A program made the translations under genes and the position numbers. Below, in pieces: positions 1 through 9,752 of a stretch of 64,000 bases of DNA (its first letter is position 1; each line of letters opens with the position of its first letter). Source of the stretch: Hyphomicrobium sp. (GTDB lineage: Bacteria > Pseudomonadota > Alphaproteobacteria > Rhizobiales > Hyphomicrobiaceae). The stretch spans positions 25,095 through 89,094 of the forward strand of contig NZ_RXIZ01000008.1 in the NCBI RefSeq assembly GCF_003987855.1. The letters run 5' to 3'. Under the pieces are notes generated by a model. The model was not told the origin of the DNA. It saw only the letters and a list, made by a program, of their open reading frames with translations, and did no database searches.

Positions 1-64
1 GTGCCTGACGTGCTTCAGGCGATACTTCGGCGCAAAGAATAGCGAAGCACAGCCGTCGTCCGCG

Positions 65-1177
65 TCATTTGTCTATTACAACGTCGCTGAGCGGCTTACT
101 GCAGCAGATCAGGACCATGCCTGCGTCGATCTCGCGCTGCCTGATCCCACCGCCATGGTTCATGACCACCTGCCCGGAGATCTTCTTGCTCTTGCAAGTA
201 CCGCAGACGCCCTTGCTGCACGAGAACGGAAGGCGCATACCGGCCGCCTTCGCCGCATCCAGGATGAATTGATCCGGCCGACAAGGAATGGAGCGGCCCG
301 ATTTCGTAAATTCAATCGTATACCCCGTGTTGGGAGCTTCAGCCTGCAGGTTTTGAACTTCCGCCTTCTCTTCAGCGCTGAGATTCTCGAAAGAAAAACT
401 CTCTTCGTGGTAGTGCGCCCGATCGAAGCCCACTTCGGCCAACATGGCTCGCACATTCTTCATGTAAGCGTCCGGACCGCAGCAGAAGATTTCACGCTCG
501 GCCAGATCGGGAACGATGGATTTCAACAACGGCAATGTTAGATATCCGGTCGGCGCGCTCCAGTCCCGATGCTCGCCCATCTGCTCGCAGACGAAGCCCG
601 TGCGAAACTTCGTCATGCCGTGGGTCATCATGGTGAGTTCATTACGGAAGATGATGTCGCGCGGGGTGCGGGCGCTGTGCACGAAAACAACATCGGGGTC
701 TTCGCCCAACTCGTAAAAAGTGCGCGACATCGACATCAGCGGCGTCACGCCGGAGCCGCCAGACAGAAAAAGATATTTGGGCGCCGGATGGAAGGTGCAG
801 CTGAACTCACCGGCCGGGCCAAGAGCCTTTATTGCCATCCCTGGCTTTAGATTAGCGTGGAGCCAATTGGATACCTTGCCTCCCGGCGCGCGCTTCACTG
901 TGATCGACAGCGTGTCAGGGCGCGTGGGGGGCGATGAAATCGTGTAGCAGCGGTTGACCGCCTCCCCATCTATCTCCACTTCGATGGTTATGAATTGCCC
1001 GGGACGGAAGCGAAACAGACGAGGCGCTGGAGTTCGGAACAAGAAGCTTTTGACATCGTGTGTCTCCGGACGGACATGCGTACACACCAGCACGTCGTCC
1101 TGGTCCGAGTTCCACTTGGCTGGCACCGCATCCCAAAGGGCGGGGCCAAGCCTTTCGCGCGCTTCCTCTTCGCTCAT
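65..1177 (-). CDS. gbcB: Glycine betaine demethylase, reductase subunit
   Basis: This is the flavin and iron-sulfur reductase that passes electrons from NAD(P)H to the GbcA oxygenase in the first demethylation of glycine betaine. The 370-residue protein has a ferredoxin-reductase fold, with the flavin-binding motif RCYTISSP near residue 76. A C-terminal plant-type 2Fe-2S domain carries Cys320, Cys325, Cys328 and Cys358/359 (Cx4Cx2Cx29C). It starts 3 bp after the gbcA stop, so the two are translated together. It is the last gene of the operon in this window. The same architecture occurs in carnitine and stachydrine demethylase reductases. The choice of glycine betaine rests on the dgc and sox neighbours. 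Confidence 0.9.
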   Translation of the reverse strand: MSEEEARERLGPALWDAVPAKWNSDQDDVLVCTHVRPETHDVKSFLFRTPAPRLFRFRPGQFITIEVEIDGEAVNRCYTISSPPTRPDTLSITVKRAPGGKVSNWLHANLKPGMAIKALGPAGEFSCTFHPAPKYLFLSGGSGVTPLMSMSRTFYELGEDPDVVFVHSARTPRDIIFRNELTMMTHGMTKFRTGFVCEQMGEHRDWSAPTGYLTLPLLKSIVPDLAEREIFCCGPDAYMKNVRAMLAEVGFDRAHYHEESFSFENLSAEEKAEVQNLQAEAPNTGYTIEFTKSGRSIPCRPDQFILDAAKAAGMRLPFSCSKGVCGTCKSKKISGQVVMNHGGGIRQREIDAGMVLICCSKPLSDVVIDK

Positions 1178-1180
1178 TGA

Positions 1181-2461
1181 TCAGGCGCTCGCGGCGAGCG
1201 GGCTTATCGTCGCCGACTCCTGTCCGGTCTCGGAACGAAGCCGCTTGAAATACCAGGACATAAATTTTTCGACCAACTCTTCGGTGTAGGGCGAATAGGG
1301 CCCGGGCTGATACGCGGCGTTGTACGACCCGATTTGGGTTCGTTCGACGAGCGATCCATCCTGAAGGTTCGTTGCGTGCCAGACCGCGCTCAACTCCTTT
1401 GGATCGTAATCTTGTCCCTCGACGGCATCTTTATGCACGAGCCACTTGGTGCGAAGCAGAGTCCGGTCCGGGCTTATGGGTAACACGCTGAACGTCACGA
1501 TGTGATCACTCATGAAGTGATGCCAGGAATTGGGCTGGGTCCAGAATGAAAGTCCGCCAAGATTCCGTTGCGTCAGATCGCCAAGAAGCTTCTTGCACGC
1601 AACCTTGCTGTCGAGCGTCTGCGACTCGCCGGCCTTATCCAACGGCAAACGCTCAGTGCGATAGGCGGTAACGCGACTATCCAGAAACTCTCGTTCCACG
1701 GAGGGAAGTCCGCAGGATTCCCATCGCGCATGCTCCCGCTTGATCAGATCCTGAAACGCGTGAACCTCAGCGGCATTCTCCGGAGACGGTTGATATCCAA
1801 ATCCGAATTCATAAAGGGAAATGGTCAACTCAGGGTGATTGCTTTTGCAATGGTAGCACTCACGATTGTTCTCCATCGTCAGCTTCCAATTGCCGTTCTC
1901 GATCAGGTCCTCTTCGTAAGCGACTTTACACTCTGAAATCTTATGCGGAAGGATGTAGGGTTCCATCTCCCGCCGCATCTGATCGAAATCCTTGGGCGGC
2001 TCCTCAGCAAGGCAAATGAAGATCAGGCCGGCGATATTCCCGACGTGCACCATCTTCAATCCAAACTTGCTGCGATCGAACTCGTCACCCATATGCTCGG
2101 TGTGGATGAGATTTCCTCGCAGATCATAGGTCCACTGATGATAGGGACAAACGACGTTGCCAACGCTTCCCTTGTCTCCGTCACAGAGGCGTGCTCCGCG
2201 ATGACGGCAAACATTATGGAATGCAGTGATAGACATATCATCGTCGCGCGCTACGACGATCGAGGTCTTTCCCATCGGCACGGTGAAGTAGTCACCAGGC
2301 TCCGGGATATCGGGTTCCGATCCGACGTAGATCCACGTTCTGCCGAAGATGACATCCATGTCGAGATCGAAAATTTCGGTGCTCTGATAGAATGGAGCCT
2401 CAAGGCTATAGCGTGGCCGCCTGCGTGCAATCATGGACCGCAGTTCATTTGATAATTGCAT
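1181..2461 (-). CDS. gbcA: Glycine betaine demethylase, Rieske oxygenase subunit
   Basis: This Rieske non-heme iron monooxygenase removes one methyl group of glycine betaine as formaldehyde, giving dimethylglycine. In the 426-residue protein the Rieske centre is visible as Cys85-x-His87 and Cys105-x2-His108. The mononuclear iron site follows at about residues 198-210 in the pattern NNRECYHCKSNH, with His204 and His209 as likely ligands. A strong GGGAGG ribosome binding site lies 5 bases before the ATG. The gene lies 25 bp downstream of etfB and 3 bp upstream of gbcB. Other Rieske N-demethylases (stachydrine, carnitine) look similar. The complete downstream pathway in the same operon makes glycine betaine the likely substrate. 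Confidence 0.9.
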   Translation of the reverse strand: MQLSNELRSMIARRRPRYSLEAPFYQSTEIFDLDMDVIFGRTWIYVGSEPDIPEPGDYFTVPMGKTSIVVARDDDMSITAFHNVCRHRGARLCDGDKGSVGNVVCPYHQWTYDLRGNLIHTEHMGDEFDRSKFGLKMVHVGNIAGLIFICLAEEPPKDFDQMRREMEPYILPHKISECKVAYEEDLIENGNWKLTMENNRECYHCKSNHPELTISLYEFGFGYQPSPENAAEVHAFQDLIKREHARWESCGLPSVEREFLDSRVTAYRTERLPLDKAGESQTLDSKVACKKLLGDLTQRNLGGLSFWTQPNSWHHFMSDHIVTFSVLPISPDRTLLRTKWLVHKDAVEGQDYDPKELSAVWHATNLQDGSLVERTQIGSYNAAYQPGPYSPYTEELVEKFMSWYFKRLRSETGQESATISPLAASA

Positions 2462-2486
2462 GGGGTCCTCCCTTTTGAGGGGCTCG

Positions 2487-3266
2487 CTAAAAATCGACGA
2501 GGCGATGTTCTCTCAGATAATTCAGCACCACTTGTGCTTTATCGACAGTTGTCCCCTCAAAAGCGACAACGCCGCCCTTCGCCTCAGACACTATCGCTGA
2601 CAGCAAACGAGCATGTCCGGCCTGCTTTTCTGCTGCTTTCAGGCGAACAGGCCGCCGCGGCGCGGCTTCTACGGCCCAGCTTGGCTGACGCGCCGGCGCA
2701 GCACTTACGGATCCGATAACGTTGATTGTTCCCGAGACACGGCGCGAATGAGCGTACTTCAAAGTTGCAGCCGCAAAAGGATGGACTGCGATCACAAGCG
2801 GTGTCGCAGATGCGATCGAACGGCGTTGCCCCTTCGGGAGGAATTGGCTGATTACGACATTCGTTCCGGTATCAGATTGGTCAACTCTGATGTCGAGCGC
2901 ATTCGTGACGACCGGGCACGCCATCGCATGAGCCAACATATAAGGAAACATGCCGCTGCCGGCGGCCACCTCGGCCCTAGTGCCGGTCAGAACAATATCG
3001 AAGTTTTTCACAACATCGGCGACAGCGTTGATATCAACGTCGCCCTTATTCGCCGGTATGACCTCAACTTTGTCGGCTCCATACGCCAGATAATCTCGCA
3101 AAGACGGCTCGTCGACGCTGCCAATATGGAAAAGGGCGAACTTCTCACCCGCAAGTGCACGTCCGAGAGCCATTGCGACGGCATCACCACGACATGCGCG
3201 CGGCACGCCCGTTAACGGGTGGCGGCCGGCCGAAACGAGCGCCGCTACGGACGGGACGTCACCCAT
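2487..3266 (-). CDS. etfB: Electron transfer flavoprotein, beta subunit
   Basis: This is the small subunit of an ETF heterodimer that takes electrons from the dimethylglycine dehydrogenase DgcA/DgcB and passes them towards the quinone pool. The sequence has the ETF beta pattern, including the VDEPSLRDYLAYGADKVEVI region and the adenine-nucleotide-binding stretch around TGTRAEVAAGSGMFPYMLA. I chose the ATG at 3266 because an AAGGGCG motif sits just upstream and it gives an 8-bp overlap with the etfA stop. A GTG at 3296 would add ten residues and has no clear ribosome binding site. The C-terminal third is less conserved than in housekeeping ETFs, as expected for the dgc-linked version. Confidence 0.85.
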   Translation of the reverse strand: MGDVPSVAALVSAGRHPLTGVPRACRGDAVAMALGRALAGEKFALFHIGSVDEPSLRDYLAYGADKVEVIPANKGDVDINAVADVVKNFDIVLTGTRAEVAAGSGMFPYMLAHAMACPVVTNALDIRVDQSDTGTNVVISQFLPKGQRRSIASATPLVIAVHPFAAATLKYAHSRRVSGTINVIGSVSAAPARQPSWAVEAAPRRPVRLKAAEKQAGHARLLSAIVSEAKGGVVAFEGTTVDKAQVVLNYLREHRLVDF

Positions 3267-4386
3267 TGCTGTCGCCCTTAAGTTCAGACTGTTCACGGGC
3301 CTGAGCCACTCGTGTTATTAGCGCCTGCATGAATTCTTCGGCATCAGCAATGACGGTCAGATCGGCACGCTTCACAATCGGCGCGCCGGGATCGCGGTTG
3401 ACCGCGATGACATGGCGGCATGACTTGATGCCTTGAAGATGCTGCACGGCGCCGGAAATGCCGACCGCAAAATATGTTGTGGCGCTGACTGTCTTGCCCG
3501 AGGCTCCGATCTGCTTGCTTCTCGGTAACTTCCCATCATCGACAGCTACGCGGCTCGCCCCGACTGCCGCGTCGAGGGAACGCGCCAGTTCTTCGAGCGT
3601 CGCGATGCTATGCACACCGTTTCCGGCCGACACTATAAAGTCCGCCTCCTCCAGGGCAATTTCCGATGGCTTGGACGGAGCCAAGCCGAGGTCAACGCAC
3701 CGTTCGGATGCCAACCCTGTTGACGGAACAGCAATTTTCTCACCCGCACCGACAAACGGCAAATTTGCGTCGACTGCGCCAGGATCGAGCAGCACGATTC
3801 GAGGTAATGGTGCGCATGCGAGTCTGTTGCCGCTAGACCAAACAATCGCGATGTGCTTGCGGTCGATTTCTATAACGTGTGTCGCCCCTGAGCTCTGCTG
3901 CTTGGCGAGCAGCCGGCGTCCAAGATCTCCATCGCCCAGAGAATTGTCCGGCAGGAAAATGTGCTCAGGGCAATAGTCTTGGAGGAAAGCGTCGACCAAA
4001 GCCTCTTCGCGGACGGGCTCATATCGCGACCAGTCCAGATCATCAACGATAGCAATCCTATCTGCGCCGAGCGGCGATGGGTCCTCTTGAAAGGTTCCCA
4101 GCACGACAACAAGGACGCCTGTGTCGGGCTCCGCCAATATGGCGGCGCAAGCGATCGCTTCGCGCGCATGGTCATCCAGCCGACCGCGATAACTATGAGC
4201 CACAACCATATGCCATTTCGTCGGTTGAATCGTGGTGCGTAGCGGCTTGGCCTTCGGACGCCGCGAAGCTTCGACAGTTGCTGAAGTCGTACCATTCACA
4301 GAAATCTCGCCAAGAACGATCCTTCGGAGACCTTGTGGACCGACGCGATAAGCGCGCCGTGGGTCGATTCTTTTCGGAGGATTCAT
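3259..4386 (-). CDS. etfA: Electron transfer flavoprotein, alpha subunit
   Basis: This is the FAD-binding alpha subunit of the ETF partnered with the adjacent etfB. The C-terminal domain shows the family signature: SGKTV near the FAD, then YFAVGISGAVQHLQGIK, and NRDPGAPIVKRADLTVIAD. The start at 4386 gives an ATGA overlap with the dgcB stop. A longer reading from 4485 would run deep into dgcB and adds an arginine-rich, non-family N-terminus, so I reject it. The first 70 residues are basic and not typical of housekeeping ETF alpha. Its position between dgcB and etfB indicates a dedicated acceptor for dimethylglycine oxidation. Confidence 0.88.
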   Translation of the reverse strand: MNPPKRIDPRRAYRVGPQGLRRIVLGEISVNGTTSATVEASRRPKAKPLRTTIQPTKWHMVVAHSYRGRLDDHAREAIACAAILAEPDTGVLVVVLGTFQEDPSPLGADRIAIVDDLDWSRYEPVREEALVDAFLQDYCPEHIFLPDNSLGDGDLGRRLLAKQQSSGATHVIEIDRKHIAIVWSSGNRLACAPLPRIVLLDPGAVDANLPFVGAGEKIAVPSTGLASERCVDLGLAPSKPSEIALEEADFIVSAGNGVHSIATLEELARSLDAAVGASRVAVDDGKLPRSKQIGASGKTVSATTYFAVGISGAVQHLQGIKSCRHVIAVNRDPGAPIVKRADLTVIADAEEFMQALITRVAQAREQSELKGDSNG

Positions 4387-6263
4387 GCAGGCACCTCCAG
4401 CGCCGAGGCGACGAGTTCGGCGATATCCAAAACCTCCGCGTGAGAACCGGCAACCCCCTCGAGCATCGCCGTACACTGAGGACACGCGACCGCTACGATC
4501 TCAGCGCCCGCTTCACGAACATCGGCCATGCGCATGTCGGGAATTCTCTGAATTCCCGCGATGTCCGTTAGCGGCGCGCCGCCTCCCCCACCGCAACACC
4601 GGGCGCGAGGACCCGATCTTTCCATTTCACGGAGGGTAGCGCCGAGCTTTCGGAGGACGGCACGCGGCGCCTCGAATTCGCCGTTGTACCGACCGAGATA
4701 GCAAGGGTCATGGTATGTCAGCGGCTTTCCATTCGTCAGCGTCGCAGTGCTCAATCGCCCTTGTTCCATCAGTTCAGCGATCAAGGCGGTGTGATGGACG
4801 ACGACATAGTGTCCGCCGAGTGCAGGATATTCGTTGCGGAGGCTATGCAGCACGTGGGGATCCGCCGTCACGATGCGAGAAAACTTCAGCGTTGCGAAAG
4901 TGGAGATGTTTTCTTTGGCTAGGCGTTGAAACGTTGCTTCATCGCCTAGGCGCCTTGCCGTGTCACCCGTATCGCGCTCCTCGCCCCCAAGGACGGCGAA
5001 GTCGACCTTCGCTGCCTTCAGAATTCTCACGAGCGCCCGAAGTGTTCGCTGATAGCGCATGTCGAATGCGCCTTCTCCCGCATAGAGGAGAACGTCAAAT
5101 GGCTTCCCGGGTACCGCCTGGGGGACATCGAGATCGATCGACCAGTTGTATCTCGCAGGTTTGGGGTACCCGCCTTGCGTATCCGTCTCTCGTAAATTCG
5201 CCAGGATCTCAGGAGCGGTGCCTGGAATTTCCCCGCGCGTAAGATTTAAGCTTCGGCGCATCCCGACGATCGCATCGACATGTTCGATCAGCATCGGGCA
5301 TTCCTCGACGCATGCGCGGCAGGTGGTGCATGACCAAAGGGTTGCTGGCTCGATGAGCTGCGGAACGATTGGATTGTCCAGCGCTCCGCTGTGCGCGCCA
5401 ATCGCAATCCCCGGATAAGGGCGACCGGCGTAATTTGCATCGCTAGTTCCAGATAAGCCGCAAACCAAATCCTGAATGAGTTTTTTCGGATTGAGCGGCT
5501 GCCCGGCTGCGAAGGCCGGGCACGATTGCTCGCATTTCCCGCATTGGACGCAGGCATCAAAACTCAGAAGTTGGTTCCAGCGAAAATCAGCCGGCGCGTC
5601 GACGCCAAGTTCCATCTTCTCCAATTCGAGCGGCTTGAGCGCGGTGGAGCGAACGCCGGAAAATCGTTCCGGGCGCGGATGGAACGCCAAATGCAGGAGG
5701 CCCGCCACGGCGTGCTTCATCGGCGCGCCGAAACCAATGCCTAGAACAAGCTCAGCAGAGCCCGCCAGCAGGAAAAAAAGCGCGACGGAAGCGATTGCCG
5801 CCGATAGATACTGCGCGGGCGTCGCGATTACTACGAGCAGACCGACGGCGAAGAGAGCCAGGGTATAGGGCAGCCGATCCCACGCTCCGCGCGACAGACG
5901 CTTAGGTGGATGTCTCCGCCGCTGCCAAACGAAAAAAACGCCCGCGACCATCACGAGCGCCGCGAGCACAATCGCTACATCGAGGATCGGAGAATAGATC
6001 GCCAAACCATAGTTTAGCGCTACCAGTAAAATCGCTGCTACCGCGCCGCCTGCGACCGCAACATGGGTGTTTGCGATATAAGGCTCCCGAGCTACAACGT
6101 GGTGCAGGTCAACAAAGTAGCGCTTGGGAACGGCGAGCAAACCAGCCCATTCAACGGGCGCTCGCTGACCTGCACGCCAAAGCCTCGCGCGCCGCGCTAA
6201 GCCAATCATCAACGTTGCCGTTGACAGCCAGAACAGAACAGTAATGGCAGGCGCGACTGCCAT
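4383..6263 (-). CDS. dgcB: Dimethylglycine demethylation protein DgcB, membrane Fe-S subunit
   Basis: This is the iron-sulfur partner of DgcA. The 626-residue protein has about five membrane segments in its first 180 residues (near 5-22, 67-90, 92-113, 133-147 and 155-178). A dicluster ferredoxin domain follows: Cys238, 241, 244 and 248 are the first ligands, and a second set lies in CTTCRACVEECP. Two heterodisulfide-reductase-type cysteine-rich regions come last (HDPCYLGRYNGE with RCCGGGGG, and ACPQC). Family knowledge says it links flavin oxidation of dimethylglycine to ETF and the membrane. It starts 2 bp after dgcA and overlaps etfA by four bases. Confidence 0.87.
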   Translation of the reverse strand: MAVAPAITVLFWLSTATLMIGLARRARLWRAGQRAPVEWAGLLAVPKRYFVDLHHVVAREPYIANTHVAVAGGAVAAILLVALNYGLAIYSPILDVAIVLAALVMVAGVFFVWQRRRHPPKRLSRGAWDRLPYTLALFAVGLLVVIATPAQYLSAAIASVALFFLLAGSAELVLGIGFGAPMKHAVAGLLHLAFHPRPERFSGVRSTALKPLELEKMELGVDAPADFRWNQLLSFDACVQCGKCEQSCPAFAAGQPLNPKKLIQDLVCGLSGTSDANYAGRPYPGIAIGAHSGALDNPIVPQLIEPATLWSCTTCRACVEECPMLIEHVDAIVGMRRSLNLTRGEIPGTAPEILANLRETDTQGGYPKPARYNWSIDLDVPQAVPGKPFDVLLYAGEGAFDMRYQRTLRALVRILKAAKVDFAVLGGEERDTGDTARRLGDEATFQRLAKENISTFATLKFSRIVTADPHVLHSLRNEYPALGGHYVVVHHTALIAELMEQGRLSTATLTNGKPLTYHDPCYLGRYNGEFEAPRAVLRKLGATLREMERSGPRARCCGGGGGAPLTDIAGIQRIPDMRMADVREAGAEIVAVACPQCTAMLEGVAGSHAEVLDIAELVASALEVPA

Positions 6264-6265
6264 CC

Positions 6266-8332
6266 TCAGAAGTCCTTGCAGAGACGTAGCGAGTCATAGA
6301 TGGCCGCGTGGATGTTGTGCATCGACACACAATCACCCACCCGAAAAAGCACAAAGCGATTACCATCTGTTTGTTCGTTCAACACCGGCTGGGCTTCGTT
6401 CGAATAAAGCGCGTTTATGTCGATCTGTCCGCGATTGATCGACATTTCCTTCAGCGACCAATAGAGTTCGGTGTTGGGAGTGATCCCGTTTTCGATCACC
6501 ACCTGGTCGACAGCGCGCTCTTCGAGTTCGTCGGTATACTCGTTGCGCAGAACTGCAATCTTCTTATTTCCTTCTGCGTAAACTCGATCGAGCCAGAAAT
6601 TGGGGGTCGGAATTATGCCCTGCGCGTACATCCGACGATAAAAAATGGGGAACGTGGTTCCCCCGACGTCATCACCGACTTTAACGTCCGGCGTAACGAT
6701 CTCCACCGTGGAGCCGCGGCTCGCGAGAAAATCTGCAGTGCCAAAGCCCGCGTGGGTGCTGATCCCATCGTAGACGAGCACGTTCTCGGCAGGTTGTACC
6801 TTCTCAGCAAGAATATCCCAGGAGCTGACCGAGAGTCCCTCGGATGCTCCCCACGCTTCGACTTGATGAACATGGCTCCGGCCGCCTGTCGCGAGAACGA
6901 CGATATCAGGCTTTTCCGCCAGGATCATTTCTGCGTTCGCTTCGGTGCCGAGACGCCGATCGATGCCCAAGCGCTTGGTTTCGAGATCGAACCAGCGAAC
7001 GATGCCCGCCATCTGCTCCCGCTGCGGAGCCTTTGCAGCCAGGTTGATCTGGCCCCCGACCGTCTCGTTCCGTTCGAACAACACGACATCGTGCCCACGC
7101 GAGCGGGATACGCGCGCGGCCTCCAGCCCTGCCGGCCCACCACCCACCACAACAATGCGGCGCATCGGTCCGTTCGTCGGAGAGATCACGTGAGGCATCG
7201 TCGCTTCACGGGAGGTCGCCGCGTTTTGTACGCATAGGGTATCAGAACCAGAATACATTCGATCGATGCAATAGTTGGCACCCACGCACTGCCGGATTTG
7301 ATCCTCGCGCCCCTCCCTCACTTTGTTCATGATGTGAGGATCTGCAATATGCGCACGGGTCATGCCGACGAGATCGACAAGGCCATTCGCCAAGATGCGC
7401 TCTGCCTGAGACACATCGCGAATGCCTTGGGCGTGCAGCACCGGCACCTTGACGACGGATTTTATCCCCGCGGCGAGATGCACGAATGGCTCAGGTGGAA
7501 GCGCCATCGGCGGCATGCAATTGGCAAGCGAATTATGCGTATCTGCTCCTGACCCGATTACACTGATGAAATCGATGAGCCCCGTCTCCGACATCGCCTG
7601 TGCAATGTCTTTCAGCGTCTCATGATCCAAACCGTCGTCATGGAATTCATCGGCACACATTCGAATGCCGACGCAAAAATCCCGGCCCACCGCTGCCCTA
7701 ACGGCCTGCAACACTTCCAATCCAAAGCGCATGCGGTTTTCGAGGCTGCCGCCCCATTCGTCGGATCGCATATTCGTGCGGGGCGACCAGAACTGATCGA
7801 TGAGTTGCTGGTGGGCTGCGGAGATCTCTATTCCATCGAATCCGGATGTCTGCACGCGCTTTGCTGCCTTCGCGAAGTCACCGATAATCCGCTTGATCTC
7901 TTCGATCTCAATCTCTTTCGCGTTACCGCGATGAACGGGCTCGCGCACGCCCGAGGGCGACACCAGGTGCGGCCAGGGATCGCCGGCGTAGGCGGAACGC
8001 CGGCCCATATGCGTCGCCTGAATCATGATCTTCATGCCGTGGCGGTGCACTGTGTCGGCCAAGCGCGCCATAGGCTCGATCACCCGGTCGGTCGTGAGAT
8101 TCACGGGCTTCCACGAGCCCTGCGGGACATCTATTGAGACGGGGCTTGAGCCGCCGCAAATCGCCATGCCTAATCCGCCTTTGGCCTTCTCTTCGTAGTA
8201 GCGGATGTAGCGATCCCCCGGCATTCCGCCGGCATCGGCGTAAACCTCGGCGTGTGCAGTCGAATAGATGCGGTTCGGTAGCGTCAGCTGATTGAGCTTG
8301 ATCGGAGTGAAGATATTCGGATAAGCCGCCAT
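6266..8332 (-). CDS. dgcA: Dimethylglycine dehydrogenase DgcA (trimethylamine dehydrogenase family)
   Basis: This FMN/4Fe-4S enzyme oxidatively demethylates dimethylglycine to sarcosine. The 688-residue protein has the family order: an old-yellow-enzyme TIM barrel (about 1-370), a short cysteine segment (CVGANYCIDRMYSGSDTLC, about 350-370) for the cluster, then an FAD/NAD fold beginning at VVVGGGPAGLEAARV. The barrel HFDxDG-like region reads GFDGIEISAAHQQLIDQFWSP. Trimethylamine and dimethylamine dehydrogenases share the architecture. The direct link to dgcB, etfAB, gbcAB and sox genes favours dimethylglycine. It lies 22 bp after sdaA. Confidence 0.88.
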   Translation of the reverse strand: MAAYPNIFTPIKLNQLTLPNRIYSTAHAEVYADAGGMPGDRYIRYYEEKAKGGLGMAICGGSSPVSIDVPQGSWKPVNLTTDRVIEPMARLADTVHRHGMKIMIQATHMGRRSAYAGDPWPHLVSPSGVREPVHRGNAKEIEIEEIKRIIGDFAKAAKRVQTSGFDGIEISAAHQQLIDQFWSPRTNMRSDEWGGSLENRMRFGLEVLQAVRAAVGRDFCVGIRMCADEFHDDGLDHETLKDIAQAMSETGLIDFISVIGSGADTHNSLANCMPPMALPPEPFVHLAAGIKSVVKVPVLHAQGIRDVSQAERILANGLVDLVGMTRAHIADPHIMNKVREGREDQIRQCVGANYCIDRMYSGSDTLCVQNAATSREATMPHVISPTNGPMRRIVVVGGGPAGLEAARVSRSRGHDVVLFERNETVGGQINLAAKAPQREQMAGIVRWFDLETKRLGIDRRLGTEANAEMILAEKPDIVVLATGGRSHVHQVEAWGASEGLSVSSWDILAEKVQPAENVLVYDGISTHAGFGTADFLASRGSTVEIVTPDVKVGDDVGGTTFPIFYRRMYAQGIIPTPNFWLDRVYAEGNKKIAVLRNEYTDELEERAVDQVVIENGITPNTELYWSLKEMSINRGQIDINALYSNEAQPVLNEQTDGNRFVLFRVGDCVSMHNIHAAIYDSLRLCKDF

Positions 8333-8354
8333 CGCCTGATCCTCTCATCCGATC

Positions 8355-9752
8355 TCAGCAGTAGACGACCGTGGCGGCTAAGCCGCCGAGCGACGTTTCT
8401 TTGTATTTCGATTGAAGATCGTGCCCGGTCTGCCGCATCGTTTCGATGACGGCATCGAGCGAAACGAGGTGCCCCCCGTCATCCATCATTGCAAGACGCG
8501 CAGCATTGATCGCTTTCATTGCCCCCATGCTGTTGCGCTCGATGCAGGGAACCTGCACCAATCCACCGATCGGGTCGCACGTCATGCCGAGATTGTGCTC
8601 CATACCGATTTCGGCGGCATTCTCCACTTGCTGTGCCGTAGCACCCATGACTGCAGCAAGTCCGGCCGCTGCCATCGAGCACGAAACGCCGATCTCGCCT
8701 TGACAACCCATTTCGGCTGCAGAGATCGATGCATTCTTTTTGTAGAGCATGCCGATCCCTGCCGCCGTCAGCAGAAACGTGATGATGTGGTCGTCACGGA
8801 TATCGGAATCGGATGCCGCGTCACAGAAGCGAATATAATAAGCAAGTACTGCAGGAATGACGCCCGCCGAGCCGTTCGTCGGTGCAGTAACGACCCTGCC
8901 TCCCGCAGCGTTCTCTTCATTGACTGCGATCGCGAACGCGCTGACCATATCCATGGCTCGAAAGTCCGGCGTCAGCTTGCCTGCCACATCACAGGCTTGC
9001 CTATAGAGCGCAGGCGCTCGGCGTTTTACCCTGAGCCCACCCGGTAGAATACCTTCAGTGGTCAAGCCGCGCTGCAGGCAGGTATTCATGACGTCCCAGA
9101 CTTTGAGCAATCTGGACCGCGTCGCCGCTTCATCTTGATAGGCGAACTCGTTGCGCCAAACGATGTCTGCGATCGACAGGTTGTAGCGCTGGCAAAGTGC
9201 AAGAAGTTCGCCCGCTGTGCTGAACCCATAACGAACAGGGCGATGTGGAACTTCGTCCGTCCTGCGACTCGCGATAAGAGCGGTCTTATCGAGAACAGCG
9301 CCGCCGCCAATCGAGAAGTATGTATTTCTATAGAGCGATGCGCCGAGCTCATCGAATGCTTCAACAGTCATCCCATTGGGATGCTCGCTCAACATCCGGT
9401 CGCGGAGAAACAAAAGGTCAGTCTCGGGTGAAAATGCGATCTCTCGAAACCCACCAAACAGAAGGCGCTTTGTGCGACGAACTTCGCCTACACGCTCAGC
9501 CAGAATTTGCGGATCGGCATCTTCCGGTGTCGCGCCGAGAAGTCCGCTAATCACAGCGAAATCCGTCGCGTGCCCTACTCCCGTGAGCGCCAGCGAACCG
9601 TATAGCTCCACGACGACCCTCTCGACGTGATGCTCGAGTTTACGATTGCGAAGCTCGGCAATGAAGCTGCCCATGGCACTCATCGGCCCAACCGTGTGCG
9701 AACTTGAAGGGCCTATGCCGATACGGAAAACTTCAAAGACGCTGTAGTTCAT
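8355..9752 (-). CDS. sdaA: L-serine ammonia-lyase, single-chain iron-sulfur type
   Basis: This enzyme converts L-serine to pyruvate and ammonia using a 4Fe-4S cluster. The 465-residue protein is full length for the fused alpha/beta type: it opens with [20 protein letters not shown], and the cysteine ligands occur in [13 protein letters not shown] and [17 protein letters not shown]. Placing it inside the betaine operon completes the route: glycine from sarcosine is turned into serine by glycine hydroxymethyltransferase (not in this window), then to pyruvate. The start codon directly abuts the soxG stop, so it is co-translated with the sarcosine oxidase genes. Confidence 0.93.
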   Translation of the reverse strand: MNYSVFEVFRIGIGPSSSHTVGPMSAMGSFIAELRNRKLEHHVERVVVELYGSLALTGVGHATDFAVISGLLGATPEDADPQILAERVGEVRRTKRLLFGGFREIAFSPETDLLFLRDRMLSEHPNGMTVEAFDELGASLYRNTYFSIGGGAVLDKTALIASRRTDEVPHRPVRYGFSTAGELLALCQRYNLSIADIVWRNEFAYQDEAATRSRLLKVWDVMNTCLQRGLTTEGILPGGLRVKRRAPALYRQACDVAGKLTPDFRAMDMVSAFAIAVNEENAAGGRVVTAPTNGSAGVIPAVLAYYIRFCDAASDSDIRDDHIITFLLTAAGIGMLYKKNASISAAEMGCQGEIGVSCSMAAAGLAAVMGATAQQVENAAEIGMEHNLGMTCDPIGGLVQVPCIERNSMGAMKAINAARLAMMDDGGHLVSLDAVIETMRQTGHDLQSKYKETSLGGLAATVVYC